A stretch of 64,000 bases of DNA from Sulfuricurvum kujiense DSM 16994 (lineage in GTDB: Bacteria > Campylobacterota > Campylobacteria > Campylobacterales > Sulfurimonadaceae), in the NCBI RefSeq assembly GCF_000183725.1, contig NC_014762.1:2356001-2420000 (forward strand). The letters run 5' to 3'. Shown piece after piece: positions 18,169 to 26,208 of the stretch. Below the pieces are notes generated by a model. It was given only the letters and a program-made list of their open reading frames with translations, did not search any database and was not told the DNA's origin. Within the stretch, counting starts at the first letter, position 1, and the number at the start of each line of letters is the position of its first letter. The position numbers were made by a program, and so were the translations under genes.

Positions 18169-19491
18169 GTGTTTAAAACGGTTCTCCCCCTCTCCGCGAT
18201 TCTATCGCTTCGATTCTTCGGTCTATTTCTCGTTCTTCCGGTTCTCTCTGCTTATGCCCTGGGTCTCGAAGGCGCTACCCCGTTTCTTATCGGAATAATT
18301 GTCGGCGGATATGCTCTGACGCAGGCTATTTTCCAGGTGCCGTTCGGAGTCATGAGCGATAAAATCGGCCGTAAACCGACACTCTTGCTCGGACTCGTTA
18401 TTTTCTTGGTCGGATCGATCATCTGTGCGGTGAGCACCGATATCTACACGCTTATGGCGGGTCGCTTTTTGCAGGGTGCCGGAGCAATCGGTGCCGTCAT
18501 CCCCGCCATGATCAGCGATCTGGTCAATGAAGAGTCACGAGGCAAAGCGATGGCACTCATGGGAGGAACCATCGCAATGAGCTTTGCCGCCGCCATGGCA
18601 TTAGGTCCCGTTATTGCCGCAGGATTCGGATTCTCGTCTTTGTTTTGGATCGCAGCCGTTTTGTCGATTGTATCGATGATCGTCCTCTTTACCAACGTTC
18701 CGACCCCTCCGCGCATCCGTCACATCTACCATTCATCCACCACCACCAAAGACATCTTAAAAGATCCGAATCTCCTGAGTATGATTATCACGAACGGGAT
18801 GCAAAAAGGGTTGATGACCGTCTCTTTCGTCCTTATCCCTATTCTTCTTATCAAGCCCGAATACGGCTTTTTGTGGGACAAAAAAGATCTCTGGCAGGCG
18901 TTTATCCCGGCGATGGTTATGGGGCTTTTAGCCATGGGGCCTGCCGCTGTTTTCGGAGAAAAGTACAATAAACCGCGCGAAATATTTTTGATTTCGATCG
19001 TCCTTTTTATCGTAGCTTTTACCCTTATGGGATTCGCAACCAAAGGGTGGGAATTCGTCGTCGGTGTGGTGAGCTTCTTCATGGCATTTAACATGATGGA
19101 GCCGCTGGTACAATCGATGATCTCCAAATTTGCCAAAGTACACCAAAAAGGTGCGGCACTCGGTATCGCCAACGGGTTTGCCTATTTTATGACGTTTGTC
19201 GGCGGAGCCGTCGCCGGTATCGCATTGCAGTATTCAACCCGTGAAACGTTGGCTATCGGACTGATTATTGTAAGTGCGTTGTGGTTGCTATGGACCTTTA
19301 AAATGTCCAACCCTCACCGCTATTCCCATCTGTATATCTCGATGGATCACGTGGACATGGAGAAATTAAACGCACTGGAACATGAACATATCGCGGAATG
19401 GTTTATCAATGAAACCGAGAACATCGTTGCGGTCAAGTACCGTAAATCGCTGATTGAAGAAGAGGCGATTAAAGCACAAATTGCAAAATAA
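18169..19491 (+). CDS. YajR-like MFS transporter
   Basis: 440 residues, 12 membrane segments. MFS motif A is seen as GVMSDKIGRKPTLL and motif C-like GPVIAAGFGF. The N-terminus (LSLRFFGLFLVLPVLSAYA) closely follows the E. coli YajR pattern. After the last helix is a short cytoplasmic tail (about 55 residues) that could be a reduced version of the YajR YAM domain. Drug or metabolite efflux is likely; substrate unknown. GTG start with AAGG 7 bases upstream; an in-frame stop three codons earlier excludes a longer start. Confidence 0.8.
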   Translation: MFKTVLPLSAILSLRFFGLFLVLPVLSAYALGLEGATPFLIGIIVGGYALTQAIFQVPFGVMSDKIGRKPTLLLGLVIFLVGSIICAVSTDIYTLMAGRFLQGAGAIGAVIPAMISDLVNEESRGKAMALMGGTIAMSFAAAMALGPVIAAGFGFSSLFWIAAVLSIVSMIVLFTNVPTPPRIRHIYHSSTTTKDILKDPNLLSMIITNGMQKGLMTVSFVLIPILLIKPEYGFLWDKKDLWQAFIPAMVMGLLAMGPAAVFGEKYNKPREIFLISIVLFIVAFTLMGFATKGWEFVVGVVSFFMAFNMMEPLVQSMISKFAKVHQKGAALGIANGFAYFMTFVGGAVAGIALQYSTRETLAIGLIIVSALWLLWTFKMSNPHRYSHLYISMDHVDMEKLNALEHEHIAEWFINETENIVAVKYRKSLIEEEAIKAQIAK

Positions 19492-19498
19492 TTCTTAT

Positions 19499-19520
19499 CG
19501 TCATCCTAGAGCGGATGACG
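19499..19520 (+). terminator. Terminator after the MFS gene
   Basis: Perfect 8-bp stem CGTCATCC / GGATGACG with a six-base loop, 8 bases past the stop, followed by a T/C-rich stretch. Separates the transporter from the ZorA-like operon. Confidence 0.5.
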
Positions 19521-19554
19521 CTTCTATTCTTCCCCCATATTCATCTATCGAAGC

Positions 19555-19560
19555 TATAAT
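19555..19560 (+). promoter_or_regulatory. -10 box of the ZorAB-like operon
   Basis: TATAAT 25 bases before the GTG start of the ZorA-like gene and 35 bases after the MFS terminator, so the three-gene unit has its own promoter. Confidence 0.55.
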
Positions 19561-19585
19561 ACTCTTTTAAAAACGGAGCAAAATT

Positions 19586-20722
19586 GTGATTCATAATATG
19601 GCCTATTTCGGAGTCGGTTTAATTACACTGATGTTTCTCATTTTTGTAATGAACCGAAGAAACAAATCCATTCAAGAATTAGCCCCGGGTATTTTAATCA
19701 CTACCGGAATTTTTTTTACGTTTGTAGGGATTGCTATCGGTTTAGTGCACTTTAATGCCGATAATGTCGACGACAGCTTGCCTACACTGCTCAACGGGAT
19801 AAAAACAGCATTTTGGGCATCGGCAACCGGTGTATTTTTTGCTTTAATCATCAAAATTTTGGATATTTTCGATTTAACCCGTACCAATGAATCTTCCGCT
19901 GTCGAGGGAATGAGCATTGATGATATCGTCACCTATCAAGCCAAACAAACCGATGTATTAGTCGAAATCCTCAGAAGCATCAAGAATATGCACTCTTCGA
20001 TTGCCGCACAGGACGACTCTTCCCTCGTGAGCCAAATCGCTTTGTTACGGGATGACTCAAATAAAAAAAGCGACGCTTTGCGTCAAGAGTTTCGCGATTT
20101 CGCTGCTACCATGGCAGAAAACAATTCAAAAATATTTATCGAAGCGCTCAAAGACGTTATAAAAAATTTCAACGACAAAATAAGCGAACAGTTCGGAGAT
20201 AATTTTAAGCAGTTGAATCAAGCCGTTGAAAAAACGGTGATTTGGCAGGAAAATTATAGAAATCAAATGGCACAATCGATCGAAACGATGACTTTAATCG
20301 CCTCTATGTTGGAATCTCAAGCTCACGATTACAGTATAATCGTCTCGAACAGTGCCGAATTCGAGTCGCATGTCTCGGCTATGGGACGTTCATTGGAAGA
20401 GATAACTTTCCAGCGCGAACAGCTCCAGAGTATGATCCATTCCCTCGTCAATTTTCTGGAATCCGCGTCCGATTCACTCCCGCTTATCGGTCAAAAAGTT
20501 GACGATATGACGGAGCGTTTGGTCAAAGGGATGAATGAGGCTACAGAAGAGGTCCAAAAACAGGTGACGATCCTCGATCATGAGCTTGAAATTGCCCTCA
20601 AGCGGTCATTGGAAGGTTTAGGACAGCAATTGGCGTCTCTTTCAAATAAATTTGTGCAGGACTATACACCGTTGACCGAGAAATTGCGAGAAGTGGTTGC
20701 ATTAGCGGCTAAACAGCGATGA
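19586..20722 (+). CDS. ZorA-like MotA/TolQ/ExbB motor protein with coiled-coil tail
   Basis: 378 residues. Three membrane segments at about 5-21, 33-54 and 70-91. The second and third carry the ZorA/MotA-family pattern: PGILITTGIFFTFVGIAIGL, then TLLNGIKTAFWASATG with the conserved AF-x2-S-x2-G. From residue 100 onward the protein is an extended cytoplasmic coiled coil (about 270 residues), shorter than the tail of characterised ZorA proteins but of the same design. With the next gene it should form a proton- or sodium-driven rotary stator complex. GTG start with GGAG 7 bases upstream. It is not a flagellar MotA: the tail and the MotB-like partner differ and no flagellar gene is adjacent. Confidence 0.78.
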   Translation: MIHNMAYFGVGLITLMFLIFVMNRRNKSIQELAPGILITTGIFFTFVGIAIGLVHFNADNVDDSLPTLLNGIKTAFWASATGVFFALIIKILDIFDLTRTNESSAVEGMSIDDIVTYQAKQTDVLVEILRSIKNMHSSIAAQDDSSLVSQIALLRDDSNKKSDALRQEFRDFAATMAENNSKIFIEALKDVIKNFNDKISEQFGDNFKQLNQAVEKTVIWQENYRNQMAQSIETMTLIASMLESQAHDYSIIVSNSAEFESHVSAMGRSLEEITFQREQLQSMIHSLVNFLESASDSLPLIGQKVDDMTERLVKGMNEATEEVQKQVTILDHELEIALKRSLEGLGQQLASLSNKFVQDYTPLTEKLREVVALAAKQR

Positions 20723-20735
20723 ACGGATTAAATGG

Positions 20736-21452
20736 ATGAGCAGCCTACCGCAAAAAAAACACCATCACAAAGAAGATTACTGGATCAGTCTGAGCGATAT
20801 GATGACTTCGCTGATGATGCTCTTTTTACTGATCTCCGTCATCTATATGATCAAAGTCCAAGATAGCGTTAAAGTTCCCCAAATCTACAAAGAGACGACC
20901 CAAGGACTTAATCATGCCCTCAAAAAAGAGTTCGATAAAGATCTGATGAAATGGGGAGCCGTCATCGACAAAGATTTAACGGTACGTTTTCAACAGCCCG
21001 ATATACTCTTTGCAACCGGATCATCCGCCCTCACCCCAAGATTCAAAGAAATTTTGGATGATTTTTTTATCCGATATTTGAAAATAATGATGTCAAAGCC
21101 ATTTATCAACAATATTGAAGAGATCAGGATTGAGGGGCATACCTCCTCTATGTGGGAAGGTGAATCCGACCGGGGAAAAGCCTATTTTAAAAATATGACC
21201 CTTTCTCAAGAACGGACGCGGGCTACTTTGGAATACATCATGACGTCCGATAAAATCAATCTAACGGGAGAGCAAAAAGAGTGGCTGATGAGACATTTCA
21301 GCGCTATCGGATTTTCTTCGGGTCACCCTTTAACCAACAAAGGGACATACCTTGTTGATGGAGAAAGCGAAGATTCTCAGTTATCCCAAAGGGTAGAATT
21401 CAGAGTTCGGACCAACATTGAACGTAAAGTCGCCGATATAGTAGAAAAATAA
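20736..21452 (+). CDS. ZorB-like OmpA/MotB-domain motor protein
   Basis: 238 residues. Histidine-rich cytoplasmic start (KKHHHKEDYWISLSD), then one membrane helix (about 22-39) opening with Asp21, the expected ion-carrying aspartate of MotB/ZorB (SDMMTSLMMLFLLI). A periplasmic OmpA-like peptidoglycan-binding domain follows: FATGSSALTPRFKEIL at 92-106, IRIEGHTSS at 130-138, LSQERTRATLEYI at 156-168 and LSQRVEFRVR at 216-225. The usual GHTD aspartate is Ser here. 13 bases after the ZorA-like gene. Confidence 0.78.
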   Translation: MSSLPQKKHHHKEDYWISLSDMMTSLMMLFLLISVIYMIKVQDSVKVPQIYKETTQGLNHALKKEFDKDLMKWGAVIDKDLTVRFQQPDILFATGSSALTPRFKEILDDFFIRYLKIMMSKPFINNIEEIRIEGHTSSMWEGESDRGKAYFKNMTLSQERTRATLEYIMTSDKINLTGEQKEWLMRHFSAIGFSSGHPLTNKGTYLVDGESEDSQLSQRVEFRVRTNIERKVADIVEK

Positions 21453-21970
21453 TGAAGCTCATCAATTTTTTGGATTTTAAACCGCTCGAAAATCTCCGAA
21501 CCGAAATGAAAGCTCCGTTAGTCAAACCGATTTTTATCCACCCTTTTCACAGTCACAGCAAACCGGTTAAAAGTGATCGAATAGAGATTGAATCTCTTGA
21601 CACATTGACGATTCATCCCGATGGAACACTCATCTTCGACAATACCCGCATCATTCTCTACATTGCAGATAATACTTTACAGTATCTCAATGAGGCCCCG
21701 ATTATCTCGGAATTTCATATCAGTTCCTGTCCTACGATACAAGAGCTTGTTACCAGAGGTCGCCGCCTGCGCTATTTTGTCACCGCTGCCGATGACGAGC
21801 AATTTGTAGTAGATGATACCAATGAGGTTAAAAGGTTAACGGTCTGCAAAGATTGCTTATTATTTCTCAATTGGTCGCAATTCGCTGATGTCGATCAAAA
21901 AAGGAAAAAAGAGATAGTCGCGACATTTACCGTCTCGTCTTTTTTTGAAAAATATCCGAGGCATCTGTAA
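21452..21970 (+). CDS. Unrecognised third protein of the ZorAB-like operon
   Basis: 172 residues, soluble, starting within the stop of the ZorB-like gene (TAATG), so it is translationally coupled. N-terminal half has no known motif. The centre holds a possible metal site: FHISSC (His89, Cys93) and VCKDCL (Cys132, Cys135) with GRRLRYFVTAADDEQFVVD between them. The C-terminus ends FTVSSFFEKYPRHL, 34 bases before the convergent moeA. I do not recognise a named family. I recall, without being able to check, larger proteins in which a similar module is followed by an HNH nuclease domain; if so this copy lacks it. In a Zorya-type operon this position would hold the effector. Confidence 0.6.
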   Translation: MKLINFLDFKPLENLRTEMKAPLVKPIFIHPFHSHSKPVKSDRIEIESLDTLTIHPDGTLIFDNTRIILYIADNTLQYLNEAPIISEFHISSCPTIQELVTRGRRLRYFVTAADDEQFVVDDTNEVKRLTVCKDCLLFLNWSQFADVDQKRKKEIVATFTVSSFFEKYPRHL

Positions 21971-22004
21971 CCATCGCGGCCCTGCATTCAGAGCAGAACG
22001 GGAA

Positions 22005-23204
22005 TTACAGCTTGATAACTCTAACGAGTGTCCCCGCTTCCAAATCTCCGTCCTCTTCGCCGCAGATCATCAATCCCGCATCCCCGAGCAGATTGGTCAA
22101 AATCGCGGAACTTCCCGTCTTTTTCCCCTCAAAATCGACCCAGTAACGTCCCTCTTCAAACGTCAAATTACACGCAGTAAATTCGCTCTTGTTGGAGCGC
22201 TTCGCAAACGGTACTTTGAGCGTCGCTTCGATCACATCGTAGGGATTTTCGACTCCTAGCATACGGGCAATCAGCGGTGCGGCGTAAAGGATAAAGGTAA
22301 CGGTTGAGGAGTAGGCAAACCCCGGCAGAGAGACGATAAACTTTGATCCCCGCTGCGCCACCATCACGTGCTGACCCGGTTTGATATTGACCCCTTTAAA
22401 GATCACTTCGGCACCGAGTTTGGGGACAATATGTTTGACGAAATCGTAATCGCCGACACTCACCCCTCCCGTACTCACCACGATGTCGCATGAATGGATC
22501 GCCTCTTCGAACCGCTCCATTATGGCCGCTTTGTCATCCCCAACGATCCCCATCTGCACACTCTGGGCCCCGAGCTGATTGGCTAATGCCTGCAGGGTAT
22601 AGCTGTTGGAACTTCGGATCTGTCCGGCGTGGCGTGCGACTTCGCCGATATCGAGAATTTCGCTCCCCGTTGCGATAATTGCAACGCGGGGGCGCTGAGC
22701 GACGTGAACCATAACACGGTTGATCCCCGCCAAAACACCGATCTGGGCAAAGCCAAGTTTTGTCCCTTTGGCAATGAGCACTTCCCCCTCGCGGTAGCTC
22801 TCACCGACCGGACGGACGGCGAAACCGTTAGGGACAGGTTTTTCGATAATGATCACAGATCCCTCTACACGGACATTCTCGATCGGGATAAGGGTATCAG
22901 CTCCCTTAGGCATGAGTGAGCCGGTAAACGTCTTGATGCACGCTCCGCTCATAACCCCGCCGACTTCATCGGCACCGGCTGGGTTATCACCCAAAATCTC
23001 TAACGATTCATACGCTTCCTGATCGCTGTGAAGGATCGCATAACCGTCCATCGCCGACGTCGGATGACTCGGATAATCACTGTCAGCAACGATATCTTCC
23101 GCTAAAATCCGCCCCAATGCATGGGTCAAAAAAATCCGTTCGCTTCGGACATCCCCGAGACCGAGAAGACTGATCATGTTTTGAGAGGTTTCATACGAAA
23201 TCAT
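22005..23204 (-). CDS. moeA: Molybdopterin molybdenumtransferase MoeA
   Basis: 399 residues. HPTSAMDGYAI near residue 50, IATGSEI, DIVVSTGGVSVGDYDFVK and SLPGFAYSST are the MoeA domain signatures. Inserts molybdenum into adenylated molybdopterin. Its ATG overlaps the TGA of moaE (ATGA), making a moaD-moaE-moeA operon. Confidence 0.95.
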   Translation of the reverse strand: MISYETSQNMISLLGLGDVRSERIFLTHALGRILAEDIVADSDYPSHPTSAMDGYAILHSDQEAYESLEILGDNPAGADEVGGVMSGACIKTFTGSLMPKGADTLIPIENVRVEGSVIIIEKPVPNGFAVRPVGESYREGEVLIAKGTKLGFAQIGVLAGINRVMVHVAQRPRVAIIATGSEILDIGEVARHAGQIRSSNSYTLQALANQLGAQSVQMGIVGDDKAAIMERFEEAIHSCDIVVSTGGVSVGDYDFVKHIVPKLGAEVIFKGVNIKPGQHVMVAQRGSKFIVSLPGFAYSSTVTFILYAAPLIARMLGVENPYDVIEATLKVPFAKRSNKSEFTACNLTFEEGRYWVDFEGKKTGSSAILTNLLGDAGLMICGEEDGDLEAGTLVRVIKL

Positions 23205-23653
23205 TTATCGCTCCCCAATAATCCCGCACCTTGTATTGCCGTTGAACGATCCGCAGCATAAAGGCGCTGACCGTCTTTAAGATCGTACTTCCATATCGGA
23301 GCGGAGGCTTTGAAATCTTCCACGAACTTCTCAATAGTCTCTAATGCCACACGCCGTTTCGGTGAAAATACCGCCGCAATATAGGAGCTTTCATGTACCA
23401 ATACGTCCCCTCGGCTGTGTGCCATTTTGAGTTTTGCCCCAAGCGCTTCTGCCTTGACTTGCCACGCTTCAAACCATGCGTTTAAAATCGGCTCATACAC
23501 ATCGAAACTCAGTCCCTCAATCCCGTCTTCTTCCCGCACGGTACCGATAAAGGGGATATACGCGCCGTAATTGTAATCGCTCTCCTGTGCATACCAGCGG
23601 GTTATGATTTCAGGGACATTGAGTGCGCCCTCATAGAGTTCCAGCATACTCAT
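23201..23653 (-). CDS. moaE: Molybdopterin synthase large subunit MoaE
   Basis: 150 residues from the ATG that overlaps the moaD stop (ATGA). Two other in-frame ATGs (3 codons up, 2 codons down) are possible. Signatures: GAYIPFIGTVREED, ISLSFDVYEP-like segment GLSFDVYEP, the active-site region HSRGDVLVHESSYIAAVFSPKR and the catalytic lysine region APIWKYDLKDG. Converts precursor Z to molybdopterin with MoaD. Confidence 0.92.
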   Translation of the reverse strand: MSMLELYEGALNVPEIITRWYAQESDYNYGAYIPFIGTVREEDGIEGLSFDVYEPILNAWFEAWQVKAEALGAKLKMAHSRGDVLVHESSYIAAVFSPKRRVALETIEKFVEDFKASAPIWKYDLKDGQRLYAADRSTAIQGAGLLGSDK

Positions 23654-23871
23654 CCGCCGCATACCGGAGGGAGAAGTGAAACTTTGTCCCCTGCTTGAAG
23701 TGTTGTATCGAGAGAAGATACAAGAGTGTCATTGACCGCGACCGCACAGTTTTCGATCCACTGCCCCATTTCCGGGTCTTCTTTTAATACTCTGGCGACA
23801 TCGCGCAGCGATGAAGCTTCCAACGTTAACGGAGCCTTTTGAATAGGTCCTAAAAATTCGATTGTCACCAT
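23650..23871 (-). CDS. moaD: Molybdopterin synthase sulfur carrier MoaD
   Basis: 73 residues with a ubiquitin-like pattern and the C-terminal VSLLPPVCGG. The terminal Gly-Gly is thiocarboxylated by MoeB-type enzymes. The residue before GG is Cys where Ala is commoner. Start ATG with AAGGGG about 8 bases upstream. Confidence 0.92.
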   Translation of the reverse strand: MVTIEFLGPIQKAPLTLEASSLRDVARVLKEDPEMGQWIENCAVAVNDTLVSSLDTTLQAGDKVSLLPPVCGG

Positions 23872-23907
23872 GACAATTCCCCTTTTTGGGTAGTTATATT
23901 GGGATAA

Positions 23908-23913
23908 ATTATA
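23908..23913 (-). promoter_or_regulatory. -10 box of moaD-moaE-moeA
   Basis: TATAAT on the minus strand, 37 bases before the moaD start. Confidence 0.5.
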
Positions 23914-23941
23914 GCGAAAGAGAACTAACAGTCCCTTTGAG

Positions 23942-23947
23942 TATAAT
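23942..23947 (+). promoter_or_regulatory. -10 box of mqnA
   Basis: TATAAT on the plus strand, 110 bases before the mqnA start. The resulting long leader contains the repeat element at 23961-24001. Confidence 0.5.
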
Positions 23948-23960
23948 ACTATTTTTTATA

Positions 23961-24001
23961 CGCCAATCAGAGCAAAGCCCCGTTTGGCTACGCTCGCCGC
24001 T
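23961..24001 (+). repeat. Dispersed intergenic element, copy 1
   Basis: Begins CGCCAA and ends TTTGGCTACGCTCGCCGCT. The same frame occurs at 32164-32202, where CGCCAA is followed about 17 bases later by TTTGGCTATGCTTGCCGCT, two differences in 19. GCCAA and TTGGC can pair. Both copies are in short non-coding gaps. Confidence 0.45.
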
Positions 24002-24057
24002 ATGGCGCTAAAGCTTGTCTCATTCGAGGCAGAAGTTTATTGTATAGAGGGATTATT

Positions 24058-24738
24058 TTGATTTTCGGAAAAATAGATTTTTTAAATCTCCTCCCCTTTC
24101 ATGTTTTTATCAAACGCTATGCCCGCACTACACGGTTTCACCAAAGCCTCCATTATCACAAGGGTGTCCCCTCGGCTCTGAACAGAGAATTTGCCATGCG
24201 CCGGATCGATGCGGCGTTTATCTCCAGCATCACCGCCAAAAACTGCCGCCATTTCGGTGTCGGTATCGTCGCACATCGCGAAGTGCTCAGTGTCATTTCA
24301 CTCCCTGCCCCCGATAAAGCGGATGCCGATTCGGCGACTTCCAACCTGCTCTCCAAAATCCTCGATATTAATGGAGAAGTATTGATCGGCGACAAGGCAC
24401 TGCGATACTATTACGGCGGAGGCGAGTATACCGATCTGGGAGAACTCTGGCACGAGCGTACGGGATTACCGTTTGTTTTTGCCCTGCTGTGCACCCATCA
24501 CCACAGTGACGAACTTCGCCGCCTCAGCCGTGCGTTTGTCTCCAAAAAGGTGAAAATCCCTCACTATATTCTAATGGAAGCATCCCGCCGTAGCGGACTT
24601 AGCCCTGAACAAATCACCTATTATCTAAAATTTATCAGTTACAAAGTGGGCGTTAAAGAGGAGCGAGGGTATAAAAAGTTTGTAAAAGAGGCAAAAAAGA
24701 AGGGAATAAATCCCTCCCTTCGAAAAATTCGTTATTGA
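24058..24738 (+). CDS. mqnA: Chorismate dehydratase MqnA (futalosine menaquinone pathway)
   Basis: 226 residues from the TTG at 24058, which has AGAGGG 6 bases upstream; a TTG 18 bases earlier lacks a site. KIDFLNLLPF at the start is the MqnA pattern (normally INYLN-x-LP), followed by GVPSALNREFAMRRIDAAFISSI and LIGDKALRYYY. MqnA dehydrates chorismate to 3-[(1-carboxyvinyl)oxy]benzoate, the first step of the futalosine route, the standard menaquinone route in Campylobacterota. Convergent with gltX, ends overlapping by 7 bases. Confidence 0.82.
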   Translation: MIFGKIDFLNLLPFHVFIKRYARTTRFHQSLHYHKGVPSALNREFAMRRIDAAFISSITAKNCRHFGVGIVAHREVLSVISLPAPDKADADSATSNLLSKILDINGEVLIGDKALRYYYGGGEYTDLGELWHERTGLPFVFALLCTHHHSDELRRLSRAFVSKKVKIPHYILMEASRRSGLSPEQITYYLKFISYKVGVKEERGYKKFVKEAKKKGINPSLRKIRY

Positions 24739-26117
24739 TGTGCTAAAAGAGCGTCAATCCGCGCCAACGTCTCATCGACCCCGATGATCGCCATAACGGT
24801 ATCCAACCCAGGCCCTGAGAGTTTCCCCATCAGCGCGATACGAAGCGGCTGGCCGATTTTCCCGAAACCGATTTCCAACTGTGCGACAACCTGCTCCATC
24901 ACATGATGATAGTCGCTCGGCAAGTGAAGTTCCCCTCCGTTTTTAAGAGCTCTAGCAAACGTTTGGAGGATTCCTTTGGACTCCTCTTTGTACCCTTTTT
25001 TGAGTGCCGCTTCATCGAACCCGGTAGGACGTACCAGAATCTCATTGATCTGATTGGCCATTTCGACCAACGTTTTAGAACGCTCTTTCAGCGCATCGAG
25101 CAGGATTTCGCGTTTATCGTGGCTCACGAGGATAACACCGTGGAACTCCAACAGTTCGCACAGTTTGTCGTTGGACATATTTTTAATGTAGTGGCTGTTG
25201 AGCCAATCAAGTTTCTCGACGTTGTACACCGAAGCGGAGCGGTTGATATCGCTCGGATCGAAAAGCTCCAGCATCTCTTTCATTGAGAATATCTCCTGAT
25301 CGCCGTGGCTCCATCCCAAACGGACAAGGAAATTGAGAAGCGCTTCAGGGGTATACCCGAGCGTTTTGTACGCCATAACGTCAGTCGCACCGTCACGTTT
25401 TGAGAGCTTTTTCCCCTCATGGTTGTGGATCATCGGAACGTGGAAAAAACGGGGAACCCTAAACCCGAGCGCTTCATACACGACGATCTGTTTTGGGGTA
25501 TTGGAAAGGTGATCGTCTCCGCGGATAACATCGGTGACCCCCATCAATGCGTCATCGACGGCAACTACAAAGTTGTACGTCGGCGTCCCGTCGGCGCGGG
25601 CGATGATAAAATCATCCAAGATATCAGCGACGTTGAAAACAACGTCCCCTTTGACCCCGTCATGTACCGTGATGGAGCCTTCCAAGGGTGCTTTGATACG
25701 GATAACCGCTTCGCGTCCTTCCGGTGCAATACCGCTAAAATCGCGGTAGCGGTTATCGTATTTCGGGCGCTCTTTGCGAGCCGTCTGCTCTTCGCGAAGC
25801 GCTTCGAGTTCCTCTTTGGACATATAGCATTTGTATGCTTTACCGCTATCGAGCAGCTTTTGGGCGTACTCTTGATAGATCGCCAAACGGCTCGATTGGT
25901 ACTCGATTGTCCCGTCATGCTCCAAACCGACCCATTTAAACGCTTCGACGATTGCGCGTGCCGCAGCCTCATCGTTGCGGCTAAAATCGGTATCTTCGAT
26001 ACGGAGCAAAAATTTTCCGCCGTTGCGGCGTGCCCACAGATAACTGAGGAGTGCTGTACGCAATCCGCCGATATGTAAATATCCCGTCGGGCTTGGGGCA
26101 AATCTGGTTACGACCAT
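24732..26117 (-). CDS. gltX: Glutamyl-tRNA synthetase
   Basis: 461 residues from ATG (MVVTRFAPSPTGYLHIGG). Class I signatures: the HIGH-type motif SPTGYLHIGG and KMSKS-type KLSKRDG. FIIARADGTPTYNFVVAVDDALMGVTDVIRGDDHLSNTPKQ is the GluRS catalytic core. Charges tRNA-Glu (in this phylum a second GltX paralogue often charges tRNA-Gln). The GTG-initiated extension upstream reads through the divergent SurA-like gene start and is rejected. Confidence 0.95.
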   Translation of the reverse strand: MVVTRFAPSPTGYLHIGGLRTALLSYLWARRNGGKFLLRIEDTDFSRNDEAAARAIVEAFKWVGLEHDGTIEYQSSRLAIYQEYAQKLLDSGKAYKCYMSKEELEALREEQTARKERPKYDNRYRDFSGIAPEGREAVIRIKAPLEGSITVHDGVKGDVVFNVADILDDFIIARADGTPTYNFVVAVDDALMGVTDVIRGDDHLSNTPKQIVVYEALGFRVPRFFHVPMIHNHEGKKLSKRDGATDVMAYKTLGYTPEALLNFLVRLGWSHGDQEIFSMKEMLELFDPSDINRSASVYNVEKLDWLNSHYIKNMSNDKLCELLEFHGVILVSHDKREILLDALKERSKTLVEMANQINEILVRPTGFDEAALKKGYKEESKGILQTFARALKNGGELHLPSDYHHVMEQVVAQLEIGFGKIGQPLRIALMGKLSGPGLDTVMAIIGVDETLARIDALLAHQ

Positions 26118-26208
26118 GGTAAAAATCCTTTTTGGATGCAATTGCGCAATTTTAGTTAAGGCTATGTTAAAAGCGGGTAAAATAGAAAACTTTGACTCAG
26201 GAGCATCA

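Noticed and set aside
19586-21452. Flagellar MotA/MotB stator
   Set aside because: The first protein has three rather than four membrane helices and a long coiled-coil tail, and the OmpA protein lacks the usual MotB linker; no flagellar gene is adjacent.
23872-24057. Molybdenum cofactor riboswitch upstream of moaD
   Set aside because: The moaD leader is only about 30 bases after its -10 box, too short for the aptamer.
25419-26078. Plus-strand ORF of 219 codons
   Set aside because: Antisense to the catalytic core of gltX; no protein family features.
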